Notes: a model not told the origin generated them from the letters alone. A stretch of DNA of 61,151 nt from Albibeggiatoa sp964388965 (GCA_964388965.1 CAYMCP010000008.1:1-61151); one strand, 5' to 3'; positions 35,002 through 43,709 are shown, numbered from the stretch's first letter. A program made the numbers and translations.

Positions 35002-37509
35002 CTAGTGTGGAATAGTAGCATAATAAATTGAATCTTCACTTAAACTAAAATCCTCCGCTTTTTTCGTTAAATGTGGACTGTAGCACAAATCATTATCAAG
35101 CAAATCACCCCACCTTTGACGCATTATTTGAGTTTCTTGAGCTAATCGTTTTTGTTGTTGCGGTGTCGTTTCTAAGCCGCGTGATTTCGATTCATGATGA
35201 TAAATATACACATCAGGCACAACGATATGTCGATAAGCCAATTGTTGTAATTTTAAACAAAAATCTACATCATTAAATGCAACCGCCAATTTTTCATCAA
35301 ATCCTTCTACTCGCTGCCACAGTTTTTTACTTACCATCAAGCAAGCACCTGTAATTGCTGTATAAAAACTCGGATAAGTGAGACGATTACAATAACCTTG
35401 ACTATACATCGGATAATATCTATGCCCATGATTAGCAATACCACCAATACCACAAATAATACCAGCATGTTGAATCGTGTGATCTTGTGGATAAACCAGC
35501 TTACAACCCACACAAGCCATATTTTTCTGTTGAGTAAACCACAGCATTTTTTCTAGCCAATTTTGTGATTTTAAAATTTCAGTATCGTTATTTAACAACA
35601 AAATAATATCACCTGTTGCTTGTTTTACCCCTATATTAACCAATTTAGAAAAATTAAATGGGATATTACAATTAATTTGTTTAAATTGACCGGCTAATTT
35701 CTGTTGATAATATTGATAAAGTTCAAAAGTTTCAGCCTGTTGACTGTTATTATCGACAACAATAATTTCCCAATTTGGATAACGAGTATGATGAATAATA
35801 CTATTGATACAGCGTTTTAAATATTGAGATAAATCCTTGTTTGGAATAATAATACTGACTTTGACTGTCGGATTAAAAAACTGATTTTGTGTTTTAGATA
35901 AATTTTGCAAAGGATAAGCAGGATATTGATGATAAAGTATTTTTGTAATATGTTGTATTTCACGTTGTTGGAGTGATTGCAAATCAAATAAGTTTAATTG
36001 CTGCTGAATCAGATTTTGATAAATAGTTTGTAAAATAAGCGGGAAATAATGAATTTGATAATTTTGTACCCAATTTTTTAAATATTGCACAACATATTGC
36101 CAAATTGAAAAATCATGCGATTGCGGCGGTTGTAAAATTTCACTACGATAAAAATATAAAGTTTCTCGGTCAGGAGATGCAGATTGAAAACATGGTTGCA
36201 GTCCGTTTCCATCGCAGGTTAGCACGTCGTAATCGGTCGAAATCAATTGCACTTCTGGACCAGTATCAAATTGATAAAGTATTATTTCTAGTGCATTTTT
36301 CTCTAAAATGTGATTTGGATTCAAAAAAGCACAATATTTTGCAGTTAAATTAGAAAAAATATTTTTAAAATAGTGTGTTATTGACTGATTAAATATTACA
36401 TTTATTTGCTGTGGATATTGTTGTTGATAAGTTTGTATCAAATCAAGATGTTGATTATTTTCCTCAATTAAAATAAAAAGTTGCCAATCATTAATAGTTT
36501 GTTCTGCGATCTGTTGTAAGCAAGTTTTCAGGTACGCTATATTGTAAATAAAAGTGGGTACAAATAGAAATAAAGCAATTTTATCATTTTCTAATCGTTT
36601 TTTGTATTCTGTAACAGGCGTAAATTGATAGTTTCGCATACCAACTACTTGAAAATATACAAATATTGCATTATCTACTGTTGCATCTGATGAGCTGAGT
36701 TGTAGAATACAAGTTGTATTTTCAGGTAATGCAGTTTGTAAAGGGAAAATTGTCCATTCACCATCTATAACATGTTGTGCATTTATTTTTGACTCGGTAA
36801 TTAACTGCCAATCCAATGTAAAAACTTTTAACGACAACTCACAAGTATTTTTTCTACCACCCGTCCCCAATTTGCAATATAACTGCTTAATAGGTTGATG
36901 ATGAGATTGATGCCATGTCCATTGAATGATTGTTGAATGCAATAAAGGATGTTGTTTTTTAATAGGTTTATGATGATATTGCTGCATATTTATAATTGGC
37001 TCTAAACCATCATGTTGAGATAAAATAATATTTTTAGCATTTAAATCATTTTTTATAGTAAGCCATAGAAAAAGTACATTATTTTGATTATCCGCATCAG
37101 GTGAATCAATTTCACAACAATATTGTCCTTTTTCCAATGTTTTCGTCAATTTACAATTAACCCAACTATTATCTACTAATTCTTTACCATCTATTTGAAT
37201 TTGAAACATATTTTTAATTGTTAAAACCAATTGGCAATGATTGATTCTTGCACCCGTGGCGATGCGAATAGATAAAAATTCCGTTGCTTGTTCAAGTGTT
37301 AATGTCCATTGGATTTTTCTGTTTCGTAACAGTGGAATGGTCACTTGTATAGCTTGATCTGTTTGATATTGTGGCTGGGTTGCGAGTAGTGGTGTTAATG
37401 CGTAATCATCAAGATTTAATGGTTTATCCGATTGAAAAACAAGGTAATCAAGCGTTTTTTGTAAAATTTGATTAAGTGTTATAAGCGTAGGGGGATTTGA
37501 TTGGAACAT
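35002..37509 (-). CDS. GT2 glycosyltransferase with two N-terminal beta modules
   Basis: The 835-residue protein starts with two copies (about 55-152 and 192-288) of a beta-rich module marked by 'NHCQLVLTI'/'NTCELSLKV' and 'SPDADNQNN'/'SSSDATVDN'. A weak GT2-like domain follows (about 310-420), lacking a clear catalytic set. A complete GT2 domain lies at about 550-800, with 'VSIIIPNKD', 'VVDNNS', 'LLLNNDTEI' and 'GACLMVSKKLW...FDVDFCLKL'-like features. Such enzymes build surface polysaccharides or glycosylate proteins. No membrane segment is seen. The gene at 53506 shares the module. Confidence 0.88.
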   Translation of the reverse strand: MFQSNPPTLITLNQILQKTLDYLVFQSDKPLNLDDYALTPLLATQPQYQTDQAIQVTIPLLRNRKIQWTLTLEQATEFLSIRIATGARINHCQLVLTIKNMFQIQIDGKELVDNSWVNCKLTKTLEKGQYCCEIDSPDADNQNNVLFLWLTIKNDLNAKNIILSQHDGLEPIINMQQYHHKPIKKQHPLLHSTIIQWTWHQSHHQPIKQLYCKLGTGGRKNTCELSLKVFTLDWQLITESKINAQHVIDGEWTIFPLQTALPENTTCILQLSSSDATVDNAIFVYFQVVGMRNYQFTPVTEYKKRLENDKIALFLFVPTFIYNIAYLKTCLQQIAEQTINDWQLFILIEENNQHLDLIQTYQQQYPQQINVIFNQSITHYFKNIFSNLTAKYCAFLNPNHILEKNALEIILYQFDTGPEVQLISTDYDVLTCDGNGLQPCFQSASPDRETLYFYRSEILQPPQSHDFSIWQYVVQYLKNWVQNYQIHYFPLILQTIYQNLIQQQLNLFDLQSLQQREIQHITKILYHQYPAYPLQNLSKTQNQFFNPTVKVSIIIPNKDLSQYLKRCINSIIHHTRYPNWEIIVVDNNSQQAETFELYQYYQQKLAGQFKQINCNIPFNFSKLVNIGVKQATGDIILLLNNDTEILKSQNWLEKMLWFTQQKNMACVGCKLVYPQDHTIQHAGIICGIGGIANHGHRYYPMYSQGYCNRLTYPSFYTAITGACLMVSKKLWQRVEGFDEKLAVAFNDVDFCLKLQQLAYRHIVVPDVYIYHHESKSRGLETTPQQQKRLAQETQIMRQRWGDLLDNDLCYSPHLTKKAEDFSLSEDSIYYATIPH

Positions 37510-37798
37510 GATTATAAATTAATGGTTTTTACTGAAATATGAAAATTGCGCATTTTTGCTCTCTCTACAATCGCTCCAAAATTTCTAAAAGCAATCTTGT
37601 TTGGTAGGCGCATCCCTGTTTAAAACTACCATTCTACAATATATAAAACTGACTTGAAATCTAAATAATTTTAATTGTAACGTAAAGCCATAGGCTGACT
37701 TTTGAAATTTAATCAAATCTAAGTGCTTTACATTAATATTAATATTAGATTTAAAATCAGCTCCATATAAACTCATTAATCAAGAAAAGAACGGATAA
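37510..37798. other. Very AT-rich intergenic region
   Basis: No convincing gene or structured element is visible between the ars operon end and the glycosyltransferase start. A 63-codon open frame (37585-37776, minus) lacks a ribosome site and family resemblance. Confidence 0.5.
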
Positions 37799-38065
37799 TT
37801 AACAACAATTTTCACTATTCGGACAACAACTTGATTTAAACCAAGATAAAATGGCTTGTTTAGTCGGAATACCGCCTGCGTGAGCAATTTTGTCATTCAC
37901 TACCACACCGGGCGTAGACATGATGCCATACGACATGATTTGCGCCATATCTTCAATTTTTTCTAACTGAATCGGAATGGCATTAATTTGCGTTACCTCT
38001 TCAATTAATTTGTAAGTCGCTTGACAATTGGAGCAGCCTGAACCTAATACTTTGACAATAAACAT
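37799..38065 (-). CDS. Small thioredoxin-like redox protein
   Basis: This 88-residue thioredoxin-fold protein has the active site 'GSGCSNCQAT' and the cis-proline loop 'GIMSTPGVVVN'; this is the 'redox-active disulfide protein 2' type. An unusual Cys-rich tail (CCPNSENCC) could bind As(III) or another soft metal. The start at 38065 has a ribosome site (AAGGAG) and fits the family; the frame is open 11 codons further. It is the last gene of the ars operon and could reduce ArsC. Confidence 0.88.
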   Translation of the reverse strand: MFIVKVLGSGCSNCQATYKLIEEVTQINAIPIQLEKIEDMAQIMSYGIMSTPGVVVNDKIAHAGGIPTKQAILSWFKSSCCPNSENCC

Positions 38066-38076
38066 TTTTTTCTCCT

Positions 38077-38508
38077 TTATTTTAATTCTTTTACCCATTC
38101 TGAAATTTTATCTCTGATGACATCCCGAATTTTACGAATCTCGGCTAATTTTTCCTCATCCGTCCCAGTTAATACGGAAGGGTCTGGAAAACTCCAATGT
38201 AAACGAGTCGTTACGCCGGGAAAAATCGGACATTTTTCAGCACTGGTTTCGTCACAAACAGTAATCGCATAGGTAAATAAATTACCTGATTTTACATAGT
38301 CCATTACTGATTTTGTCTGCTTACTGGAGATGTCAATACCAACCTCCTGCATTGCTTTAACAACAAGGGGATTTAATGTACCGGGCGATAATCCCGCACT
38401 CGTAGCGACATAATTATCTCCACAAAAGTGATTAAACCATGCCTCAGCCATTTGGCTACGCGCACTGTTGTGTACACAAATAAATAAAACACGCTTTTTA
38501 CTAGCCAT
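38077..38508 (-). CDS. arsC: Thioredoxin-coupled arsenate reductase
   Basis: This is a 143-residue low-molecular-weight phosphatase-type ArsC. The P-loop is C11 to R17 ('CVHNSAR'), and the two further redox cysteines C85 and C93 complete the three-cysteine relay of the Staphylococcus-type enzyme, which is recycled by thioredoxin. It reduces arsenate to arsenite. It starts 3 bp after the permease stop and is followed 11 bp later by a thioredoxin-like gene. Confidence 0.95.
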   Translation of the reverse strand: MASKKRVLFICVHNSARSQMAEAWFNHFCGDNYVATSAGLSPGTLNPLVVKAMQEVGIDISSKQTKSVMDYVKSGNLFTYAITVCDETSAEKCPIFPGVTTRLHWSFPDPSVLTGTDEEKLAEIRKIRDVIRDKISEWVKELK

Positions 38509-38511
38509 AAT

Positions 38512-39471
38512 TTACATACCTCCTAAAAAGTTAAATAACCAACCTACGATAACGATAGATATAAATAAAATACAGGTAAATATAAATAATGCTTGCCAGC
38601 GAATCACTTTTCGCAAAATAATTAATTCAGGGAGTGATATAGCGGCAATGCTCATCATAAACGCTAATGTTGTGCCAAGCGGTACGCCTTTATTTAACAT
38701 AGCCTCTGCAAGAGGAATAACGCCAACTGCATTGGAATATAAGGGTATACCGAGTAATACTGCAAGCGGAACAGCCAAAATACTATGCTTATCGGCTAAA
38801 CTTTCCGCCCAAGATTGAGGAAAATAACCATGAAATAATGCACCTGCTCCCACGCCTAATAAAACCCATAACCAAATACGATTAACGATGGTTTTAACTT
38901 CACCTATCGCGTAGTGATGCCGTGCTGCGTAAGTGTTATCCTGTTGTAAATGAGGTGTTTGTCCTATTTGAATTTGCCACACGTATGATTCTACCCAACG
39001 TTCTGGTTTAAATTTTTCCATCACCATACCACCTACATAAGCAACTGTTAAACCTGCTAATACATATAAAACAGTAATTTTCCATCCAACAATGCCGAGC
39101 AATAGTACAACTGCGATTTCATTAATCATTGGGCTAGCAATCAGAAACGAGAAAGTTACACCTAATGGGATACCTGCCTCGACAAAACCAATAAATAGCG
39201 GCACGGAGGAACAAGAGCAAAACGGTGTGACTGCACCTAAACTAATAGCCAGCCATCTTGCCATCATTTTGGAGCGACCACGCACATAATTACGCACTGT
39301 TTCTGGGGAAATAAATGAACGAAACCAACCCATCACGTAAATGACAATGATAAGTAAAGTAAAAATTTTCAGTACATCCATCACAAAAAAGTGCAATGCC
39401 TGAGTAAAGTGGCTCTCAGTCGCTAAACCTAAGATGTTATAAACAATCATGTCTGCAATGGTGGTAAACAT
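38512..39471 (-). CDS. DUF318/ArsP-type permease
   Basis: The 319-residue protein has about eight membrane helices and the conserved 'TPFCSCSSVPLFIGF' motif of the DUF318 family. This family includes ArsP, which exports trivalent organoarsenicals. In this operon it takes the place usually held by ArsB or Acr3, so arsenite or methylarsenite efflux is the likely role. The ATG at 39471 lies next to the arsR stop; a longer open frame overlaps arsR and is less likely. Confidence 0.88.
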   Translation of the reverse strand: MFTTIADMIVYNILGLATESHFTQALHFFVMDVLKIFTLLIIVIYVMGWFRSFISPETVRNYVRGRSKMMARWLAISLGAVTPFCSCSSVPLFIGFVEAGIPLGVTFSFLIASPMINEIAVVLLLGIVGWKITVLYVLAGLTVAYVGGMVMEKFKPERWVESYVWQIQIGQTPHLQQDNTYAARHHYAIGEVKTIVNRIWLWVLLGVGAGALFHGYFPQSWAESLADKHSILAVPLAVLLGIPLYSNAVGVIPLAEAMLNKGVPLGTTLAFMMSIAAISLPELIILRKVIRWQALFIFTCILFISIVIVGWLFNFLGGM

Positions 39472-39473
39472 AA

Positions 39474-39824
39474 TTAATTGACTTCCTGTGGGCAATGTGG
39501 ACGATCTGCCATATCGATTAGGCGTTTATTGTCTTGAGTAAACTGTGTTTGTGATTGCAATTGATTTACGATTAATGCTAATAATTTTTGTTCAAAATCA
39601 GATAGATTGGTTTGGATTGAGTAAAATATCCATTGACCTTCTCGACGCTGTGAAACTAAACCGTGTAATTTCATTGTGTTCAAATGGCGTGAAATTTTGG
39701 GCTGTGGCAATGCTAAGGCATAGCTTAGCTCACAAACACATAATTCTTGATGTGCATAAACTAAGGTTAAACATCGCAATCGTGTTTCATCGCTCAAAAG
39801 GTGACATAAATCTCTGATGTGCAT
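39474..39824 (-). CDS. arsR: ArsR family arsenic-responsive repressor
   Basis: This is a 116-residue winged-helix repressor. 'ELCVCELSYAL' holds the paired cysteines of the As(III)-binding site, and 'LPQPKISRHLNTMKLHGLV' is the recognition helix. Arsenite binding should release the operator. The ATG at 39824 gives the family length. It heads a four-gene operon with gaps of 2, 3 and 11 bp. A palindromic AT-rich site lies just upstream. Confidence 0.93.
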   Translation of the reverse strand: MHIRDLCHLLSDETRLRCLTLVYAHQELCVCELSYALALPQPKISRHLNTMKLHGLVSQRREGQWIFYSIQTNLSDFEQKLLALIVNQLQSQTQFTQDNKRLIDMADRPHCPQEVN

Positions 39825-39835
39825 TTTTATATTTT

Positions 39836-39866
39836 TATATATGGATATGCGAATATGTTGATATAA
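39836..39866. promoter_or_regulatory. Putative ArsR operator
   Basis: The core ATATGCGAATAT is an imperfect palindrome (ATAT-n-CG-n-ATAT) inside an AT-rich stretch of repeated ATAT steps, directly upstream of arsR. Layout and position fit an autoregulatory ArsR/SmtB site. Confidence 0.5.
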
Positions 39867-39932
39867 AACCAACATGTTGTCAAGAAAGAATTATTGTTAA
39901 TTTGTTAATGAACGTCGTTGCGGTGCAAATAA

Positions 39933-41093
39933 TTAAATATCATTTACTACGGTTTTAACCGCGTTAATAACTTTTTCAACATCAGATTCTGTCATGCTTG
40001 GGTAGATTGGTAAACTCACCGCACGTTGGTAAACATCAAAAGCGACAGGAAAATCATCGGGTTTAAATTGATAACGTTGTTGCCAATATGGCTGTATGTG
40101 TAGCGGGATAAAGTGTACGCTTGTACCGACACCTTGTAATGCCATACGTTCGATAAATTGATTACGCTCAAGCTTATCTAAATCTAATTGTAAAACGTAT
40201 AAATGCCACGCATGTTTACTATCACAGGGATATTGTAATTCTGGTGTTTTTAGAGGTAAGCCTGCTAATCCGTGTGCGTAATGACGTGCAATTAGTTCGC
40301 GTTGTAATGCAAATCGTTCTACTTTGGCGAATTGATGAATGCCCATTGCAGCCATGATGTCACTCATGTTGTATTTAAATCCGGGGGCGACAATTTCGTA
40401 ATACCAGCTAGGTTGTAACGCTTGACTACGGTTAAAAATGTCACGGCTAATACCATGCAAACGCATTATATTGATTCTCTGGGCATAATCTGGATCACGC
40501 GTGACAATCATACCACCCTCGCCGGTTGCGACAGGTTTAGTAACATAAAAGCTAAATACCGTAATATCGCCGAGTGTGCCTATTTTACGATTTTTATATG
40601 TTGTTGGTAATGCGTGCGCGGCATCTTCAATAACTTTCAAATTGTATTGTTGTGCGAGTTGTAAAATCACATCCATATCACAGGCTTGACCTGCAAAATG
40701 CACGGGTATAATCGCTTTAATGTTAGGTTCGGTTTTTAATACGTTTTCTAATTGGTTGACATCTATGTTGAATGTTTGTCTATCAATATCTACAAAAATT
40801 GGATCAGCACCTAAATAACGCATCACTTCAACAGTTGCGGTAAAAGTATAAGGAGTTGTGACAATCTTATCGCCTGCTTTGATTCCGATTGCTTCCAACG
40901 CTAAATGCAATCCCGCAGTACAGGAACTGACCGCTAACGCATGAGGCATTTGAAAATAATCTATAAAAGCTTGTTCAAATTGTTTTGTTTTGGGACCGGA
41001 GGTTAGCCAACCTGAACGCAGTGTTTCTACAACTTCATTTATTTCCTCTTCACCGATAGAAGGTTTTGCAAACGGTAAAAAATCGTCACTCAC
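39933..41093 (-). CDS. DegT/DnrJ/EryC1 family sugar aminotransferase
   Basis: This 386-residue PLP enzyme matches UDP-4-amino-sugar aminotransferases such as ArnB and PseC. The PLP lysine lies in 'FSFYVTKPVATGEGG', and the cofactor aspartate in 'VIEDAAHALPTTY'. 'GFKYNMSDIMAAMG' and 'HFIPLHIQPYW' are family features. It forms amino sugars for surface polysaccharides. It stands alone, with no sugar dehydratase or epimerase beside it. Confidence 0.92.
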   Translation of the reverse strand: MSDDFLPFAKPSIGEEEINEVVETLRSGWLTSGPKTKQFEQAFIDYFQMPHALAVSSCTAGLHLALEAIGIKAGDKIVTTPYTFTATVEVMRYLGADPIFVDIDRQTFNIDVNQLENVLKTEPNIKAIIPVHFAGQACDMDVILQLAQQYNLKVIEDAAHALPTTYKNRKIGTLGDITVFSFYVTKPVATGEGGMIVTRDPDYAQRINIMRLHGISRDIFNRSQALQPSWYYEIVAPGFKYNMSDIMAAMGIHQFAKVERFALQRELIARHYAHGLAGLPLKTPELQYPCDSKHAWHLYVLQLDLDKLERNQFIERMALQGVGTSVHFIPLHIQPYWQQRYQFKPDDFPVAFDVYQRAVSLPIYPSMTESDVEKVINAVKTVVNDI

Positions 41094-41190
41094 GGAACTA
41101 CTCCAACAAGTAGAATAAAATCACATTGTACAATAAATCGGCTCAATAAATAATACAACCTACGTGGGCTCAGCAATTCTCATTTTAGGG

Positions 41191-41361
41191 TTAAGCAGGA
41201 GGAGGATGGCGAGAGTTAAGTCCATCAAGCATAAATTGCAAAAGAGCTTGCCAAGAATCAAAGCAGATATAAAGCATAAGGGCGGAAAAATCTTGAAACA
41301 GTCGTTTGCGAGAAGGTAATAGTTTTCTGAGCTTTTTGAAGCGTTTTTCAAACAATTCCAT
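41191..41361 (-). CDS. Small ORF of 56 codons, possibly a transposase or cassette remnant
   Basis: The frame reads 'MELFEKRFKKLRKLLPSRKR' then 'LFQDFSALMLYICFDSWQAL' and ends 'HPPPA'. The pattern is protein-like (basic helix, then a hydrophobic helix with YICFDSW). An AGGAAAAG element precedes the ATG. I do not recognise a family; it could be the C-terminal remnant of a transposase, since the frame also continues upstream of the ATG for about 10 codons. It starts 12 bp after an attC-like palindrome on the same strand, and its TAA lies in GCTTAAC. Confidence 0.4.
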   Translation of the reverse strand: MELFEKRFKKLRKLLPSRKRLFQDFSALMLYICFDSWQALLQFMLDGLNSRHPPPA

Positions 41362-41373
41362 AATTGATGCTTT

Positions 41374-41441
41374 TCCTAACGCTTGCCATCATCCTACACT
41401 GGAGCGTAGCGGAAGCGGTCGGGTGGACGGCTAAGTTAGGC
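41374..41441 (-). repeat. attC-like imperfect palindrome
   Basis: On the minus strand the 68-bp site opens with GCCTAAC and TTAGCC and closes with GGCAAGC and GTTAGGA. The outer arms CCTAAC/GTTAGG pair fully, and TT-GCC/GGC-AA pair with one bulged base, as in the R and L boxes of integron attC sites. The last base of GTTAGGA and the bulge identity depart from the attC rule. No integrase is in the window. Confidence 0.35.
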
Positions 41442-41592
41442 ATACATCATCTCGCGTAAAAATATGATGACTTGCTTTGATTCTTTCTTCAAAACCAAAA
41501 TTTTTAAGCAGTGAACATAGGTCATTGAATGAGATATTTGCATCAGATGTACCTGCAAGAATTTTTAGTAAAATTTTTTCTATCTTGCTCAT
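41431..41592 (-). pseudogene. hicA: Truncated hicA toxin gene
   Basis: The 53-codon frame reads 'MSKIEKILLKILAGTSDANI', 'SFNDLCSLLKNFGFEERIK' and 'ASHHIFTRDDV'. This is the N-terminal two-thirds of a HicA mRNA interferase, including the catalytic histidine region (SHHIF, with A where G is usual). The family normally goes on for about 25 residues after this point. Homology stops exactly at the GCCTAAC box, and a TAG follows three codons later. No hicB antitoxin is beside it. Confidence 0.6.
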
Positions 41593-41727
41593 TTATCAAA
41601 AGACCTTAATATTGATTTGGATAGACAACATAAAAGTAAATTCTCTGTGTCAAATAAAAGAAAAAATTAGGGGTTACGCAGTTCACACGAAAATTTTACG
41701 CTATATTTGCAACTCACAATAAATCAG

Positions 41728-41775
41728 GACGCAGAGCATCCTTGCTGCATCCCAACGGAGACCATTGGGACGAGG
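41728..41775. repeat. REP-like repeat copy with hairpin
   Basis: It starts GACGCAGAGCATC and contains a hairpin with arms TCCCAACGG/CCATTGGGA around AGA (41750-41770), ending GACGAGG. It closely follows the pattern of the copy at 7869-7915 and lies 74 bp upstream of the RAYT remnant. Confidence 0.75.
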
Positions 41776-41848
41776 AAAAAATATTCCTATCCCAATCGCT
41801 TTTTGCTATGCTTCTTTCCAAATCCAAACACACAGGAAATCCATCGTC

Positions 41849-41959
41849 ATGTCTCAACTTCGCAAAGAGCAAGTTAGCAAAAACACTGATGGCTATTACC
41901 ATTGTGTCAACCGTGCGGTGTGCCGTGCTTATCTACGTGAAAATGTATTTTATTTTTAA
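41849..41959 (+). pseudogene. RAYT (REP-associated tyrosine transposase) N-terminal remnant
   Basis: The 36-codon frame reads 'MSQLRKEQVSKNTDGYYHCV' followed by 'NRAVCRAYL'. This matches the N-terminus of RAYT/IS200-like transposases ('YYHC(I/V)SR-VRRAFL'). The catalytic HUH and tyrosine are lost: the frame ends at 41959, 24 bp before the next gene. It lies directly beside a REP-like hairpin, the usual partner. Confidence 0.65.
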
Positions 41960-41983
41960 AAACAAAAAGATATTAGGTAACTC

Positions 41984-43540
41984 ATGAAATGGCTTAACAG
42001 ACTCTCCATCGCAGGTAAATTAAGCACCATTATTTTTATCGTCAGTTTAATTTTGGTGGTGTTAATTAGTGCCATTCTAGTGGTAAATGAACGCATTCGC
42101 TTAAAATATAACATGGAAAGCGATTTGCTGACTTTGTCTGCGATCATGGGTCACAATACGAGTATTGGTCTTGCTTTCGACGACACTCAGGCAGCGGCGG
42201 ATGTACTGAAATCTTTGGCAGCCAAGACTAATATCATGGTAGCGCATGTCTTTGATACTAGTGGTAATCTGTTTGCCAGCTATGTACGCGAAAATTTCAC
42301 CAAGAATGAGGCTGAGACGAGCATTCTTCAGCTTAAAATTGTTGCTGAAAACCTTTATCTGGATGACAAGGGGCTGATTCAGATCAATGAGGGTTTTATT
42401 TTCCATGCCCAACACGGTCACGCCTCGGCAATTAAACGAATCCATCTCGGCGAACGTAGCTTAGGCGGTATTTACATTCAATCCGACTTGGAAGAATTTA
42501 GGCAACGCCTATACTGGTATGCTGGAACGATGACGGGCATCAGCCTGCTATCTCTGATACTGGCGAACTTAATCGGTATACGTTTACAGCGAATTATTAC
42601 CAAACCAGTGTATCACTTACGCGATACTGTGCATGAGGTTTCGACGCAGAAAAACTATAGTATCCGTGCGAGCAAAGAGACTGAGGACGAAATCGGTGAC
42701 TTGATCGATGGTTTCAATGACATGTTGCAAAGTATCGAATTGCGCGAACAGGAAATTCGCTCTCTGAATGAACAATTAGCGGAAGAAAACCAACGCATGG
42801 GCGCGGAACTGGATGTCACTCGTCGCCTGCAACAAATGGTATCGCCTACCAATCAGGAATTGGTCGAGATTCAAGGGCTGGACATTGCTGCTTATATGAA
42901 TCCGGCAGACGAGGTAGGTGGCGATTATTACGATGTTTTGGTACGCGGCAATGGTATCAAAATCGGCATTGGTGACGTGACCGGTCATGGTCTGGAAAGC
43001 GGCGTAATGATGTTGATGGTGCAAATGGCAGTGCGCACGTTGCTGACTTATGGTGTTAGTAATCCAGAAGTTTTTTTAACTGTTCTCAACGGTGCGTTAT
43101 TCGGCAATGTACAGCGAATGCACACTGACAGGAATTTAACGCTAGCACTGTTCGATTATTACGCCGGTGAGCTAAGTTTTACCGGTCAGCACGAAGATAT
43201 TTTGATATTCCGTAAAAATGGCGACATCGAGCGCATAGATACGTTTGACTACGGTTTCATAGTGGGATTGTTGTCAGATATTAGCGAATATGTCAATCAA
43301 GGTAAGGTCGAACTAGCGATAGGAGACGGCGTGGTGTTATATACCGACGGCATTACCGAAGCACATAACCCAGATAATCAAATGTACGGCATTGAGCGTT
43401 TGTGTGAGATAGTTAAAGCCAACTGGCATTTGACCGCTGAACAAATCAAAGAGAGAACCATTGAAGATGTACACCTGTTTGCCGCTGATCGTAAATTGAT
43501 GGATGATATTACCATATTAGTAATTAAACGCTTGGCTTGA
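41984..43540 (+). CDS. Membrane-bound PP2C/SpoIIE phosphatase with HAMP domain
   Basis: The 518-residue protein has a membrane helix (about 12-34), a CHASE8-like sensor domain (35-175, 'LSAIMGHNTSIGLAFDD'), a second helix (about 178-199), a HAMP domain (200-253), a short coiled coil and a SpoIIE-type PP2C domain (about 300-518). The metal-binding motifs 'EVGGDYYDVL', 'GDVTGHGLESG', 'YTDGITEAHN' and 'DDITILVI' are complete. It resembles RsbU/SiaA-type phosphatases that dephosphorylate anti-sigma antagonists or related switch proteins; no such partner is adjacent. Base composition is richer in GC than the neighbours, and remnants of mobile DNA lie directly upstream, so transfer is possible. Confidence 0.92.
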   Translation: MKWLNRLSIAGKLSTIIFIVSLILVVLISAILVVNERIRLKYNMESDLLTLSAIMGHNTSIGLAFDDTQAAADVLKSLAAKTNIMVAHVFDTSGNLFASYVRENFTKNEAETSILQLKIVAENLYLDDKGLIQINEGFIFHAQHGHASAIKRIHLGERSLGGIYIQSDLEEFRQRLYWYAGTMTGISLLSLILANLIGIRLQRIITKPVYHLRDTVHEVSTQKNYSIRASKETEDEIGDLIDGFNDMLQSIELREQEIRSLNEQLAEENQRMGAELDVTRRLQQMVSPTNQELVEIQGLDIAAYMNPADEVGGDYYDVLVRGNGIKIGIGDVTGHGLESGVMMLMVQMAVRTLLTYGVSNPEVFLTVLNGALFGNVQRMHTDRNLTLALFDYYAGELSFTGQHEDILIFRKNGDIERIDTFDYGFIVGLLSDISEYVNQGKVELAIGDGVVLYTDGITEAHNPDNQMYGIERLCEIVKANWHLTAEQIKERTIEDVHLFAADRKLMDDITILVIKRLA

Positions 43541-43616
43541 ATTTAATAGCAACCATCGACGGTGATTATTCCATCATCATCTGACTCTTATCATGATAGT
43601 CACGTCGAACTCACCT

Positions 43617-43654
43617 AACCCCACAACCTGAAATCCCGTCCAATGTGAGTGATA
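43617..43654. repeat. Dispersed ~38-bp repeat, copy 2
   Basis: Matches 8044-8080 (murE end) with about seven differences. Here it lies in the non-coding gap between two convergent genes. Confidence 0.65.
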
Positions 43655-43672
43655 GCTCCTTAGTTGTATAAT

Positions 43673-43709
43673 TAAAAAAGCTCTTCACAACACTAGGTCA
43701 TGAAGAGCT
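43673..43709 (-). terminator. Rho-independent terminator of the acidic-repeat gene
   Basis: Arms AGCTCTTCA (43679-43687) and TGAAGAGCT (43701-43709) pair perfectly over 9 bp. On the minus strand the stem is followed by TTTTTTAAT. It ends transcription of the long minus-strand gene upstream. Confidence 0.85.

Noticed and set aside
37585..37776. 63-codon minus-strand frame upstream of the glycosyltransferase
   Set aside because: No ribosome site, no family resemblance, and composition typical of AT-rich intergenic DNA.
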